DNA of 64,000 bases from Gemmatimonadaceae bacterium (lineage in GTDB: Bacteria; Gemmatimonadota; Gemmatimonadetes; Gemmatimonadales; Gemmatimonadaceae), in NCBI GenBank assembly GCA_025928335.1, contig JAICJQ010000001.1:1-64000 (forward strand), read 5' to 3'. Shown in pieces: positions 9,091-17,578 of this stretch (positions are counted from its first letter, which is position 1; every line of letters begins with the position of its first letter). The notes below the pieces were generated by a model, which saw nothing but the letters and a program-made list of their open reading frames with translations, was not told where the DNA came from and did not search any database. The translations under genes were made by a program, and so were the position numbers.

Positions 9091-9483
9091 CTACGCTGTG
9101 TCGGGCGCGCGCCCGGCGAGCCAAAATCCGTACGCCGCGAATGCGAAGCATCCCAGCGCCGGCACGAGAAAGAGTGGAGTCCAGAAGGGCGTCGCGATCA
9201 GCGTGTAGATGATCGCCGCCGTCGGCAACAAACCGACCGTCGCGGCGAGACGCAGGGTCGTCTTGGTCGCGGACACAGTGGACAGCGCGATGAGCAGCAG
9301 ACAAACCGAGAGAATGTCCAAGCCCTCGTGAAACCACACTTGGTCGGAGAAGGGAGTGGACGCCGAGACGCCGGCGGGCGTCATGAAGAGGTGCATCATC
9401 CGCGGATAGAACGTTGTGCCCAGGCCAAACAGCAGCCAGAAGATCGCCATCGCGGTCAAGAAGCGACGGGGTGAAGACGACAT
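9091..9483 (-). CDS. four-helix membrane protein, function unknown
   Basis: A 130-residue protein with about four transmembrane helices: residues ~8-28, ~50-68, ~77-95 and ~100-122, linked by short loops. The motif WFHEGLDILSVCLLLIAL and the overall size resemble small DUF-type membrane proteins, but no named family is recognised. It lies 55 bases downstream of the NmrA-like gene on the same strand, so it could be the third gene of that operon. Confidence 0.65.
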   Translation of the reverse strand: MSSSPRRFLTAMAIFWLLFGLGTTFYPRMMHLFMTPAGVSASTPFSDQVWFHEGLDILSVCLLLIALSTVSATKTTLRLAATVGLLPTAAIIYTLIATPFWTPLFLVPALGCFAFAAYGFWLAGRAPDTA

Positions 9484-9537
9484 GGGGAGTCCAATTTTGG
9501 AGGAGACGGCGAGCGCGCCGGATGGCAGCGATCTTAA

Positions 9538-10413
9538 TCAGCTTCGGTCTTTCGCGAAAGCCGAGGCATGGTCGCCGGCCCATCGGTAGAATGTGCGCGG
9601 CGGCGCGCCGAGGATTTCTCGAACCGTTGTGGTGACGTACGCCGGACGGCCGAGTGCCGCGTGCCACGCGGAGAGAAGCATGTCCGCGACGCCGGGCGGC
9701 CACGCTCCTTCCGCGTTGCGTCGGAACTCGTCGGGCGACAATTCCTCGAAGCGCAGGGAACGTCCGATGGCGTCGCCAATCGCGTGGACCTGTGCGGCGT
9801 GGCTCAGCGACTCGGGCCCCGTGAGCACATAGTCCCCGCCGACGTGCCGTGCATCGAGCAGTGCTCGCGCGGCGACCGCTGCAACGTCACGCTCGTCGAC
9901 CGGCGCGGTCTCGACGTTCGCAAATGGCCAACGCACGAGATCATCCTGTCTGATCTGCGGCGCCCACCAGTGGAGCGCGTTGGTCGCGAACATTCCCGGG
10001 CGAAGTACGGTGACGCCGAGCTTCGCCTCGACGAGCCGCTGCTCGACTTCGGCGTGAAGATCGCGCATCGGATTCGGTTGCTGGAAGAACGGATGCGGCG
10101 TTCGGAACGGCGCGGAGAGGTACACCACCCGCTGGATTTGCGACGCGAGCCGCGAAATGGCGGCATGCGCGGCCGCGGGCGTCGCCGTCCAAACGAGGAA
10201 CAGGGTCGAGACCCCGGCGAGCGCGCCGTCGAGCGAGGTTGGGACGGTAAGGTCGCCCGACACTAATTCGACGCCGGCAGGAAGCGACGCCTCTTGCGGA
10301 CGACGCGTCAGCGCGCGGACATCGGCTCCGACCCGGAGGAGCTCGTCGACGACGAGTTGCCCGATTCGACCGGTGGCACCGGTCACGAGAATCACGTCGC
10401 GCCGCGATGTCAT
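9538..10413 (-). CDS. NmrA-like NAD(P)-binding SDR protein
   Basis: A 291-residue atypical short-chain dehydrogenase of the NmrA/SDR type-a group. The nucleotide-binding GATGRIG loop is at residues 12-18, followed by an acidic/basic selectivity segment (LTRRP, typical of NADP users), and VVYLSAP and VLRPGMFATN at the positions of the catalytic strand and substrate loop. There is no classical YxxxK, so it may be a redox sensor or quinone reductase-like enzyme rather than a dehydrogenase. Its ATG overlaps the stop of the aldo-keto reductase gene (ATGA, 10410-10413), implying translational coupling. Confidence 0.85.
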   Translation of the reverse strand: MTSRRDVILVTGATGRIGQLVVDELLRVGADVRALTRRPQEASLPAGVELVSGDLTVPTSLDGALAGVSTLFLVWTATPAAAHAAISRLASQIQRVVYLSAPFRTPHPFFQQPNPMRDLHAEVEQRLVEAKLGVTVLRPGMFATNALHWWAPQIRQDDLVRWPFANVETAPVDERDVAAVAARALLDARHVGGDYVLTGPESLSHAAQVHAIGDAIGRSLRFEELSPDEFRRNAEGAWPPGVADMLLSAWHAALGRPAYVTTTVREILGAPPRTFYRWAGDHASAFAKDRS

Positions 10414-11186
10414 CCGCCGGCGATGTCGTCGAACTCCGCGTCCGACAACTCGATCGAGAGCGTGTCAAGGTTCTCGCGGAGATGCTCGAGCGAGAGAGTG
10501 CCGGGAATGGGAAGCATCGCCGGCGATCGCTTCAACAACCACGCGAGCATCACCTGTTGTTCGGTGACGGGGCGGCGCATCGCTGCATCGCGCACGGCGC
10601 GTCCGGAGTCCCCGCGCAACGGATAATACGGAACGAAGACAATATGCTCTCGCGCGCAGTAGTCCACGACGTCGTCGCAGGTTCGCTTGGAGATGTTGTA
10701 CTCGTTCTGTACCGCGGCGATCGGCAGGATCTTCCGCGCACGTTCGATGAGCGGAATGTCGACCTTTGAGATCCCGACGCGCTCGATGGTACCGCGATCC
10801 ACGTACTCCTTGATCGCGCCGAGGCTCTCTTCGATCGGCGTCTCCGGATCGACGCGATGGAGATAGTAGAGCCCGATGCGGGGACTTCGAGGACTGGCGA
10901 AACTCTGCTCGATCTCCTGTCGCAGAACGTCGGGTTTTCCGCGTCCGCCGGTGCCGTAGCCTCCCTTCGTCGCAACGACGACGCCCGTCGCGTTCGCCGC
11001 GATCGCGCGTCCGATCGTCTTTTCGCTCTCGCCGCCGGTATACAGATGCGCCGTGTCGATCATCTGAACGCCGGCATCGATCGCCGCACGGATGAACGCG
11101 GTGTTGTGATCGGTGTTGCGCAACCGGTTCGTGCCGAGGCCGATCCGGCTCACCTCGATGTTGCCCAGTACGACTGTGCGGTTCAA
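10410..11186 (-). CDS. aldo-keto reductase
   Basis: A 258-residue aldo-keto reductase, shorter than the usual 300-330 but with the complete tetrad: Asp44 and Tyr49 (MIDTAHLYTGGESE), Lys74 (VVATKGGYG) and His110 (YYLHRVD). The family reduces aldehydes and ketones with NADPH in a TIM barrel; the NADPH-binding C-terminal part (PIPGTLSLEHLREN) is present. First gene of a probable operon with the NmrA-like gene, which overlaps it by four bases. The pairing of an AKR with an NmrA-like protein suggests carbonyl or quinone detoxification; the substrate is unknown. Confidence 0.9.
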   Translation of the reverse strand: MNRTVVLGNIEVSRIGLGTNRLRNTDHNTAFIRAAIDAGVQMIDTAHLYTGGESEKTIGRAIAANATGVVVATKGGYGTGGRGKPDVLRQEIEQSFASPRSPRIGLYYLHRVDPETPIEESLGAIKEYVDRGTIERVGISKVDIPLIERARKILPIAAVQNEYNISKRTCDDVVDYCAREHIVFVPYYPLRGDSGRAVRDAAMRRPVTEQQVMLAWLLKRSPAMLPIPGTLSLEHLRENLDTLSIELSDAEFDDIAGG

Positions 11187-11224
11187 AGCATCCTCTCATT
11201 CGGTCGTCAGTACCGCTGGTTTCA

Positions 11225-12451
11225 CTAATAAATGTGAAGTTTCTCCAGAAGTGCCGCGGGATCGTCGACGCACTCGAACAAGTCCTTGTTGTGCTTGATC
11301 ATCTTGCTCCGCATGTAGACGCGCAGCCATTGCTTGTAGGTGTACAGCTCGTACTCGTCGAACATCACGCGGAGCGGCATGTCACGTCGCGCGAGGAGAC
11401 CCGCGAGGTACATGGCGCACTCGAAACCGAGCGAGATGGATTGGAAGTAGGGCGAGCCAATGGCCGAATCGCCGACCAGAAACACCGGTGAGCGAGAAAA
11501 CGGATGCTCGGAGTTCACCGCGAGCCATTGGCGGCTCGTCGCGTTGCGCGCTCGATAGAGGTTGAGCGGTATCCGCACGATCTCGAGATCGCCGAGGATC
11601 TCGCCGTGCGTTTCGTCCTTGATCTTGTCGATGAACCGATCCATCGACTGCGCGACGTGCGGGAAATTGGCGCGAAGCCACTCGCCGTCGAACTTCGCGG
11701 GCATTGCCGCGTAATCCTCGGCGGTAATGTTGACGATCCCCGTGACGTGGCTGACCGCGCCGTCGTAGTACACACGCCCAACCGCGGGAATGAACTTGTA
11801 ATGCGTGTTCTCCGCGTTCTTGTAGTACTTGCACGACTCGTTGCAGTCGTACGCTTGACTATAGAGGAAGGTGACGACGATGGCGTATTCCAGCCGGATG
11901 TTGACGGTGTTGGCGTCCGTCTCCGGCGGGCTTTGGGTCGGTAGCAGATGATCGCGGAGGAGCGACCGGGCGCCCGTTGCATCGATCATGATGTCTCCGG
12001 GCTCGAGCATCGCGATCGCGTCCTTCGTTTCAACGATTCCCGGAACGCGTTCCACGTTGTGCGCTCCGCGCTCGTCGATCAGATCGCTCAGGGAGCTCTC
12101 GATGGCATTGAGTGGGCAAAAGCCCGTCGCCCATCGATGGAGCAGCATCGAGAGGTCGGTCGGAATGGACTGTCGGAACGCGATGCCGTCGTCGATCTCC
12201 GCCGGCTCGAAGACGGCGTCGATGTTCTCACCGTCGATATGATCGACGCGGTAGCTCTCCAGTGAGTCCGCGACGAGGAAGGACGCAAGATGCACCATTC
12301 GCGCGCGAGTATACTCCCGTCGCTTTTCGTACAGGCGGACGGTGAATCCTTCGGTCGACTGGAGCAGGGCCGTCAGCAGCAGGCCAACGGGACCCGCACC
12401 GATGATGTGGACTCGACCCGAGAATGGTGGGGTGTTCAGTTGTTGGGTCAT
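11225..12451 (-). CDS. FAD-dependent monooxygenase-like flavoprotein
   Basis: A 408-residue flavoprotein. The N-terminal dinucleotide fold starts HIIGAGPVGLLL (GxGxxG at 18-23), an acidic strand follows (VRLYEKR), and the second FAD motif is FLVGDSAIGSPYFQSI, with GD contacting the ribityl/phosphate moiety. The order matches group A aromatic hydroxylases and related halogenases, but the tryptophan-halogenase WxWxIP motif is absent. An unusual Cys/Tyr-rich stretch, YDCNESCKYY, lies mid-protein. It probably hydroxylates or oxidises a small organic or polyprenoid substrate using FAD. The neighbours, a divergent dipeptidase homologue and an AKR operon 38 bases downstream, do not fix the substrate. 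Confidence 0.8.
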   Translation of the reverse strand: MTQQLNTPPFSGRVHIIGAGPVGLLLTALLQSTEGFTVRLYEKRREYTRARMVHLASFLVADSLESYRVDHIDGENIDAVFEPAEIDDGIAFRQSIPTDLSMLLHRWATGFCPLNAIESSLSDLIDERGAHNVERVPGIVETKDAIAMLEPGDIMIDATGARSLLRDHLLPTQSPPETDANTVNIRLEYAIVVTFLYSQAYDCNESCKYYKNAENTHYKFIPAVGRVYYDGAVSHVTGIVNITAEDYAAMPAKFDGEWLRANFPHVAQSMDRFIDKIKDETHGEILGDLEIVRIPLNLYRARNATSRQWLAVNSEHPFSRSPVFLVGDSAIGSPYFQSISLGFECAMYLAGLLARRDMPLRVMFDEYELYTYKQWLRVYMRSKMIKHNKDLFECVDDPAALLEKLHIY

Positions 12452-12549
12452 TCACAAGAACATAGGCAACGGGCGGCGACCTTGCGAATGAATTCGCGAA
12501 GGCACAGGATTCGGCGACGCGTTCATGCCGACCTCGGTATCCAGCGGTG

Positions 12550-13737
12550 ATGTCCTCCCTCAGCGACCGACCTGTCTCACGACGCAGCGCCCTTGCCCAC
12601 ATGGGCCTCGTCGTCGCCGGCGCGCCGACCATTCTTCGTGGTCGGTACCCCCTATTCCCCGGTGCACCGACCGAATATTCGGCGCACTGCATCCAGCTGA
12701 TGGAAGCGAGCATTGTTGTCGACATGCTGAATCAGTTCCGCTTCCAGGACTTCTCGGAGAAACCGCCTCGAATCGATCGTTGGCTGAGAGAGCCTGGCAG
12801 CATGACCAAGGCTGACGCCGACGTGTACCTCGGCTCGAAGATGACGGCGGTCGCGCTCGGGCATTCGCCGGCCAACTACGATGACGGGATTCGATTCTTT
12901 GCGGAGTGGAACGGGTTCCTGGCAGCGTACGGCGACTGGTTCACCCGCGTAGACGACGCGAGTGATTTTACCCGGGCGAAGGCATCGAGCAAGCTCGGCA
13001 TCATGCTCACCTTTCAGAACTCACAACATTTTCGTCGTCCCGACGATGTGAACACCTTTTGGTCGCTCGGCCAGCGGATCTCGCAGCTCACGTACAACAT
13101 GAACAACGGGATCGGAAGTGGATTTCTCGAGAAGCGTGACGGCGGGTTGTCGATCTTTGGTCAGACGATCGTGGAGCGAATGAACCAGGTCGGGATGGCG
13201 GTCGACCTATCGCACTGCGCGGACCAAACGACGATGGACGGGATCGCCGCGTCGAAACGACCGGTACTGTTCACGCATGCCAACTGCCGCGCGCTGGCGC
13301 CGAGCCTGACGCGCCTCAAGACCGACGACGCGATCCGCGCGATGGCAAAGACAGGCGGCGTGATGGGCGTGTCGTTCATTCGGTTCATGGTGCGCGAGAC
13401 GGAGCCGGTCACGATCGAGCACGTGCTCGATCATGTCGATCACGCGGTGAAGCTCGTCGGTGTGGAGCACGTCGGCGTCGGCAGCGACCTCGACATGGTT
13501 GGAAACCCGAATCCGATCGCGGGCGGCGGCGATCCACGGACGCAGCCGAATTTCTCCCGGTACAAGTACCATGAGGACTCCGCGGGAAAGATCACGATCG
13601 CGGGACTCGATCACCCGAAGCGGATGTTCGACCTCACTGAGGGTCTGATTCGCCGGCGCTACAGTGATGCGAACATCTCGGCGATCCTCGGCGGCAACGC
13701 CGTGCGAGTGCTCGCCGACATTTGGCGACCTGGCTGA
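12550..13737 (+). CDS. Tat-exported M19 (membrane dipeptidase) homologue with altered metal site
   Basis: A 395-residue M19-family TIM-barrel protein. A twin-arginine signal (SRRSALAHMG, residues 10-19) precedes a hydrophobic stretch. The second half of the metal site is intact: His222 in VDLSHCAD and His243 in FTHANCRAL, plus GSDLDM near the C-terminus. However, the first ligands differ: the family HxD (as in DGHND) reads VVDMLNQ (Leu60, Gln62) and the bridging Glu position reads LTFQNSQ (Gln156). So it may bind one zinc only or be a non-peptidase. The ATG at 12550 is preceded by a GTG at 12547. Divergent from the flavoprotein gene. Confidence 0.82.
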   Translation: MSSLSDRPVSRRSALAHMGLVVAGAPTILRGRYPLFPGAPTEYSAHCIQLMEASIVVDMLNQFRFQDFSEKPPRIDRWLREPGSMTKADADVYLGSKMTAVALGHSPANYDDGIRFFAEWNGFLAAYGDWFTRVDDASDFTRAKASSKLGIMLTFQNSQHFRRPDDVNTFWSLGQRISQLTYNMNNGIGSGFLEKRDGGLSIFGQTIVERMNQVGMAVDLSHCADQTTMDGIAASKRPVLFTHANCRALAPSLTRLKTDDAIRAMAKTGGVMGVSFIRFMVRETEPVTIEHVLDHVDHAVKLVGVEHVGVGSDLDMVGNPNPIAGGGDPRTQPNFSRYKYHEDSAGKITIAGLDHPKRMFDLTEGLIRRRYSDANISAILGGNAVRVLADIWRPG

Positions 13738-13852
13738 CGAGTGACATGCGGCTGCCGTCCGGATACGGCAGGTTCCCTGAGGTGCATTGCGAAGAGTTAC
13801 CGGGCCCCCGGTGATCAGGTCTGAAAGCTCTATGTCGGCTCGGTTCGCACCC

Positions 13853-14257
13853 TCACTTTCTCGCCGGCGCCGGCTCTGCGGTGACCATTCCGACGAGTGA
13901 GACTCCGTTCTTGCGAGCGATGTCGACAGCGGCAAGGACTTTGGAATAATCGAGTTCGCGGTCGGCCTTGAGGTAGAGAATCGGGTCGCGTCCCGCATGA
14001 TACATGGACTGTAATCGGCTACCGAGATCCGCCTCAGCGACGGGCTTCTTGTTCAGGAAATAGCGGCCGGCGGCGTCGATTCCCAGGACGACATCGGCGG
14101 AGTCCAACGGATGATCCTTCACGTTCACTGCCTTCGGCGGTTCGGCTCGAAAGCCATCGAGCAGCGTCGGTGCAACGACCATGAAGATGATCAACAGCAC
14201 GAGCATCACGTCGACCATCGGCGTCACGTTCGGGGCTGCCTGCACGGGCGATCGCAT
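13853..14257 (-). CDS. exbD: ExbD/TolR-type biopolymer transport protein
   Basis: A 134-residue ExbD/TolR homologue: short N-terminus, one transmembrane helix (about residues 14-34) and a periplasmic domain of about 100 residues. Asp16 in TPMVDVMLVLL is the proton-pathway aspartate of the family. The start at ATG 14257 is chosen because GGAG lies 7-10 bases upstream with ideal spacing; a GTG at 14293 would add 12 residues that do not look like ExbD. These proteins form a proton-driven motor with ExbB/TolQ and energise TonB or Tol, but no exbB or tonB is adjacent, so it must work with partners elsewhere. Confidence 0.88.
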   Translation of the reverse strand: MRSPVQAAPNVTPMVDVMLVLLIIFMVVAPTLLDGFRAEPPKAVNVKDHPLDSADVVLGIDAAGRYFLNKKPVAEADLGSRLQSMYHAGRDPILYLKADRELDYSKVLAAVDIARKNGVSLVGMVTAEPAPARK

Positions 14258-14323
14258 GGAGAGCTCCAGGTTGGTCGGAGCTCCACAATGCACCGCGAAG
14301 GTTAGGGCTCCTTCACGCCGAGA

Positions 14324-15190
14324 TTACGGCACGATGAAGCCGCGGTGACGATTTTGCGCGACCACAACTCGCATGTACGATCCGCGGTGGACCTTTGCCT
14401 CACCGCGGGCGAACCGAGTATTCCAATCGAGCATTCCCGAATCTTCGCTCACGACGAATCCGGCCGATCGGAGATCCGCGGCCATCTCGTCCGGCGACCA
14501 GGTACTGATCTGCGGCTCACCGATCAGACGAAAGATGAGTCCCGCGAGCCAGCCTCGATGCATCGTGTGGTAGTTCACGATCAACGTCGACCCGCGCGCA
14601 CTCCTCGCGGCGATGCTTGCCAGCGTCGCTCGCATCGCGTCGTGGGTGAGGTACATGACGACGCCTTCCCAGATCCAGCACGTCGGCAGCGCCTTATCGT
14701 GTCCGGCGCGCGCGAGAACCGTATCGAGTGTCTCACGCTCGAAATCGATCGGCACAAAGCTGACGATGCCTCTCGGCGGTGGAAGGGCGGCGACTCGCGC
14801 TCGTTTGTCCCCCTGAGTCGACGGATGGTCGACCTCGAAGACCTTCACGCCCTCGAGCTCCGCGAGCCGCCAGGCGCGGCCGTCGTAGCCGGCACCGAGA
14901 ATCACGAGCTGGCGCGCGCCGCCGGCGATTGCCTGACGAACCGCGCCATCGATGGTGGTGGTCCGCAATGCGAGCAGGTCGGCCATCCGGCGCGCCCCCT
15001 CGAACGTCATGCCGCGCCTTCCGTCGGCCGCCATGCGCTCGGTCTTGGCGAGGCTCCGCTTGCCGCGATCGTTCAGGAAAACACGGGCCGTCGGATCGCT
15101 GAAGCCGGGAACGTGAGACAGGCCCGCGTCCGCAAGCGCCCGGCCAAGTGCGACGAACTGCGCGGTCCGACTGGGCCGTCCGGCTTTCAT
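14324..15190 (-). CDS. class I SAM-dependent methyltransferase (LCM/TIGR00027 type)
   Basis: A 288-residue methyltransferase of the leucine-carboxyl-methyltransferase-like group (TIGR00027 type). Seen: RQLVILGAGYDGRAWRL (SAM-binding motif I), VKVFEVDHPSTQ (acidic residue contacting the SAM ribose) and CWIWEGVVMYLTHDA, all hallmark positions of this family, which is common in actinobacteria and often linked to polyketide O-methylation. The ATG at 15190 overlaps the upstream stop (ATGA, 15187-15190), which decides the start over a longer low-complexity reading. It is the last gene of a four-gene overlapping operon (HTH, DUF488, DUF6924, this). Substrate unknown. Confidence 0.88.
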   Translation of the reverse strand: MKAGRPSRTAQFVALGRALADAGLSHVPGFSDPTARVFLNDRGKRSLAKTERMAADGRRGMTFEGARRMADLLALRTTTIDGAVRQAIAGGARQLVILGAGYDGRAWRLAELEGVKVFEVDHPSTQGDKRARVAALPPPRGIVSFVPIDFERETLDTVLARAGHDKALPTCWIWEGVVMYLTHDAMRATLASIAARSARGSTLIVNYHTMHRGWLAGLIFRLIGEPQISTWSPDEMAADLRSAGFVVSEDSGMLDWNTRFARGEAKVHRGSYMRVVVAQNRHRGFIVP

Positions 15191-15594
15191 GAGAATCCTC
15201 GAAAGACGCCGTCGGCGCCGCCGACGTCCGCGAACTCGGCGAAGTCCATGTTGCCGAGCGAGAGATTGTTTTCCACGCCCCACGCCTCGGACGGGATGAC
15301 GCGAAAGACGCGGCCGCGCTGCTCGCGCAGATCCACGACGGCGACGGCGTGTTCTCGATCATATAGCGCAGCGGCATCGAGAACGAAGACGAACGAGCGA
15401 TTCAGATCACTCGGCAAGAGGTCCAGCAGACCCGCCACATCCACGCCATCCAATGCCGGATCGGTCACGAACGTAACGTTGGCCTGGAAGCCATCAACCG
15501 GCGCGCGGATCGCCGCGCAGACGATGTCCCATGCCGCGTCATCCGAGTAGTCGGTGCGAAAGGCGAGTGAATCGTCGGTGTCGGGGATTCTCAC
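15187..15594 (-). CDS. DUF6924 domain protein
   Basis: A protein of about 135 residues that matches my memory of DUF6924: an opening IPDTDDSLAFRTDYSDDAAW, a central SFVFVLDAAAL, then VVDLREQRG, FRVIPSEAWGVENNLS and the closing MDFAEFADVGG. I place the start at GTG 15594, 12 bases after the DUF488 stop, because the upstream extension to 15777 overlaps DUF488 and is non-family; no good Shine-Dalgarno is visible, so coupling to the upstream gene is likely. No function is known for the family and no catalytic motif stands out. Confidence 0.7.
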   Translation of the reverse strand: MRIPDTDDSLAFRTDYSDDAAWDIVCAAIRAPVDGFQANVTFVTDPALDGVDVAGLLDLLPSDLNRSFVFVLDAAALYDREHAVAVVDLREQRGRVFRVIPSEAWGVENNLSLGNMDFAEFADVGGADGVFRGFS

Positions 15595-15605
15595 GAAAGC
15601 GTCGG

Positions 15606-16157
15606 TTAGGTCCTCGCCGAATAGGTCAACAGACCTCCAAGCAGCCGCGCCGGCGGAGCGAGGTGATGCTCTTCGATGTGTGTTGCATCTCGAATATGCA
15701 CCACGCGTATCCCGAGCCAAACCAATACGTCGGCAATCAATCGGCGATGGCAGCGCCACCACAACACCTCGGCGCACATCACCGCCGTGCGCAGGCCATT
15801 CGCCAACATGAGAAGCTCCATCAACCCGACCGCGAACTCCTCGGTGTCCAGATAGTCGGCATATCCGCGAAAGGCGGCGACGCGCCAGCCGTTGTTGGGA
15901 GAGTCCTCGGCCGGGTTGCGACGGCCGCCGAGTGTCCGGAGCGAACAGTAGGCGATACCCGCCGCGGCAAGCTCACGGTCAAGCGCCGCCGACGAGATGT
16001 GCGGGAGGCGGCGCGAGCCGGGAAAGCGTCGAACGTCGACGACGAGCTCGATGTCGAATGCACGAAGCGCGGCAATGAAATCCGCGGCCGTGCGCACCGA
16101 GTGCCCGATCGTCCAGACGGTACACGGCTCGGCGACGTTCGCTGTCGCGGCACTCAT
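15606..16157 (-). CDS. DUF488 family protein
   Basis: A 183-residue DUF488 protein. Diagnostic motifs: VWTIGHSVRTAADF at the N-terminus, ELVVDVRRFPGSRRLPH, RTLGGRRNP and VMCAEVLWWRCHRRLIAD, where a conserved Cys-Glu and Cys-His-Arg pattern suggests a binding or catalytic pocket. The family is widespread and uncharacterised; some members sit next to DNA-repair or stress genes. It overlaps the upstream HTH gene by four bases (ATGA, 16154-16157), so the HTH protein and DUF488 are translated together. Confidence 0.88.
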   Translation of the reverse strand: MSAATANVAEPCTVWTIGHSVRTAADFIAALRAFDIELVVDVRRFPGSRRLPHISSAALDRELAAAGIAYCSLRTLGGRRNPAEDSPNNGWRVAAFRGYADYLDTEEFAVGLMELLMLANGLRTAVMCAEVLWWRCHRRLIADVLVWLGIRVVHIRDATHIEEHHLAPPARLLGGLLTYSART

Positions 16158-16480
16158 TTACGGCGCTCCCATGGGCGCTTCACGGAATAGATGGGAACGT
16201 CTGTGATGCTTTGGCGTGCGATGCCGACGAGCTGACGGCGTGAGAGAATGCTCAACGCTTCCTGAATGCCGCGCTTCGACAACCCCGTCGCCTCGGCGAT
16301 GTCGCGGAGGCTCGTCCGTACGCTCGCCTCACCGGTGCCGAGCGACGCTCGCCACAAGTAGAGGTAGACGACGAACGCGGATGTGGCGCGATCGTGGGCG
16401 ATCAAGTCGCGCATCAGCGTGTCGAATACATACGCGTCCACCTCGACCGTTGCTCGCTCGCTGTTGTCGCGTGTCGGCAC
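16154..16480 (-). CDS. winged helix-turn-helix protein
   Basis: A 108-residue protein with a helix-turn-helix of the form SLRDIAEATGLSKRGIQEALSILSRRQL (residues ~58-85, quoted in part), typical of winged-helix regulators that read DNA with the second helix. The N-terminal half (DAYVFDTLMRDLIAHDRATSAFVVYLYL in part) is helical and may dimerise. As first gene of the overlapping HTH-DUF488-DUF6924-methyltransferase operon it is a candidate autoregulator of that operon; the divergent VOC gene starts 97 bases away, so both could share a control region. No ligand site is visible. Confidence 0.75.
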   Translation of the reverse strand: MPTRDNSERATVEVDAYVFDTLMRDLIAHDRATSAFVVYLYLWRASLGTGEASVRTSLRDIAEATGLSKRGIQEALSILSRRQLVGIARQSITDVPIYSVKRPWERRK

Positions 16481-16576
16481 GGCCGGAGTATAGCACTCAA
16501 TGCCATAGCAGCGCGAGCGTGCCTTGTCGCACGCCGGTGACCGTTGAAGATTGCGCGCTCACCAACGGAGAGAACG

Positions 16577-16942
16577 ATGATCAAGGGCATCAAATTCGTC
16601 GGGATTCCGGTGCGCGATCAGGACCGCGCCCTCGAGTTCTATACTACGCAGCTTGGATTCACTGTGCTGACCGATCAGCCGTTCAACGACAAGCAACGTT
16701 GGATCGAGCTGCGTATTCCCGGTGCGGAGACGGGCGTTGTGCTATTCACTCCCGAAGGCCACGAGAATCGGATTGGTTCCTTCCATTCCATCTCGTTTTG
16801 GTCGAGCAACGTCCAGAAGACCTACGACGAGCTCGTGTCGCGAGGCGTGGAGTTCGTATCGCCGCCGAAGACAGCGGACTGGGGAACGGCGGCGATCTTC
16901 AAGGATCCGGACGGCAATCAGTTCGTGTTAGGGTCGAGATAG
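16577..16942 (+). CDS. VOC-family protein (glyoxalase-like)
   Basis: A 121-residue VOC protein with both modules: IKFVGIPVRDQDRALEFYT at the N-terminus and IGSFHSISFWSSN, then KDPDGNQFVLGSR at the end, the classical closing motif. The opening-strand position that is often His is Phe/Val here (KFVGIP), so the metal site may be incomplete and a resistance/binding role is as likely as catalysis. The start at 16577 follows GGAGAGA at a good distance. It is divergent from the HTH operon. It resembles the YdfO/PhnB-like group of small VOC proteins. Confidence 0.85.
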   Translation: MIKGIKFVGIPVRDQDRALEFYTTQLGFTVLTDQPFNDKQRWIELRIPGAETGVVLFTPEGHENRIGSFHSISFWSSNVQKTYDELVSRGVEFVSPPKTADWGTAAIFKDPDGNQFVLGSR

Positions 16943-17122
16943 CAGCGGTGCCATGCGAAGGATCTTGTCAGGCAAAAAACTTCCGGAGCGGTCGAAGATG
17001 TCGCAGAAAGCTTGGATCGGGTCCTAGATCACAGAGAAGGACATGCGATTGCGCGAGGGTTCCGGTGCTCGGGCGGCGGCGCCTGCTTCCTCCCCCTCCC
17101 TCCCACCCCCTTTGTCGATCGC

Positions 17123-17575
17123 ATGAGTGACGAAATCAATTGGAACATCGAGCTCCGCAGGATCGTGCGTGAATACGACGGACTCCCCCCCGAACGCTCC
17201 CGGACGCAGATCCGTTTGCAGAAGATTCAAGAGATTGTGGCCCGCGATCGGCTGAACGAGCGACTCGCCGTCTTCGGGTTCTGGCTTCGCTTCGCGCTCG
17301 TTCCGGTGCTTACGCTGTCGCTTTTCTGGTGGCCGTACGGTCACCGATGCGGTTTTCCGCTGGTCGCGTTCCTGATGGCCAACGTCACGGTGATCGCGGC
17401 GGCGGTGTCGCTCGCCGTGCAGACGTGGCGCGATCACGTCGCGTGGGTCTTCCTTGTGTCGACGCTGTGTGCCGCCACGGCTTGGACGGTCATCGCTGTC
17501 CACACGCTGCCGCGCGTCGGCTACGCTCCGCTCGGGGAGACGTTTACGACGTGGACCTGTCCCGCAACGCGCTGA
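17123..17575 (+). CDS. membrane protein, function unknown
   Basis: A 150-residue protein. The first ~55 residues are polar and helical with many charges (ELRRIVREYDGLPPERSR, RLQKIQEIVARDRLNERL) and look cytoplasmic; three hydrophobic segments follow, at about 58-77, 85-105 and 112-132. The start is placed at ATG 17123 because the upstream part of the frame is Pro/Gly-rich and unlike protein. No family recognised. Its stop lies three bases before the convergent stop of the first ADOP permease. The 180-base gap upstream (16943-17122) shows no clear promoter. Confidence 0.6.
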   Translation: MSDEINWNIELRRIVREYDGLPPERSRTQIRLQKIQEIVARDRLNERLAVFGFWLRFALVPVLTLSLFWWPYGHRCGFPLVAFLMANVTVIAAAVSLAVQTWRDHVAWVFLVSTLCAATAWTVIAVHTLPRVGYAPLGETFTTWTCPATR

Positions 17576-17578
17576 CCT

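Noticed and set aside
8852..9703. A 283-residue minus-strand reading across the tandem repeat
   Set aside because: It overlaps the four-helix membrane protein and the NmrA-like gene, and contains a translated simple repeat (NYEKNYEQNYEQ).
13752..13771. Terminator after the M19 gene (CTGCCGT/ACGGCAG hairpin)
   Set aside because: The stem is only 7 bp and no T-run follows; kept as a note only.
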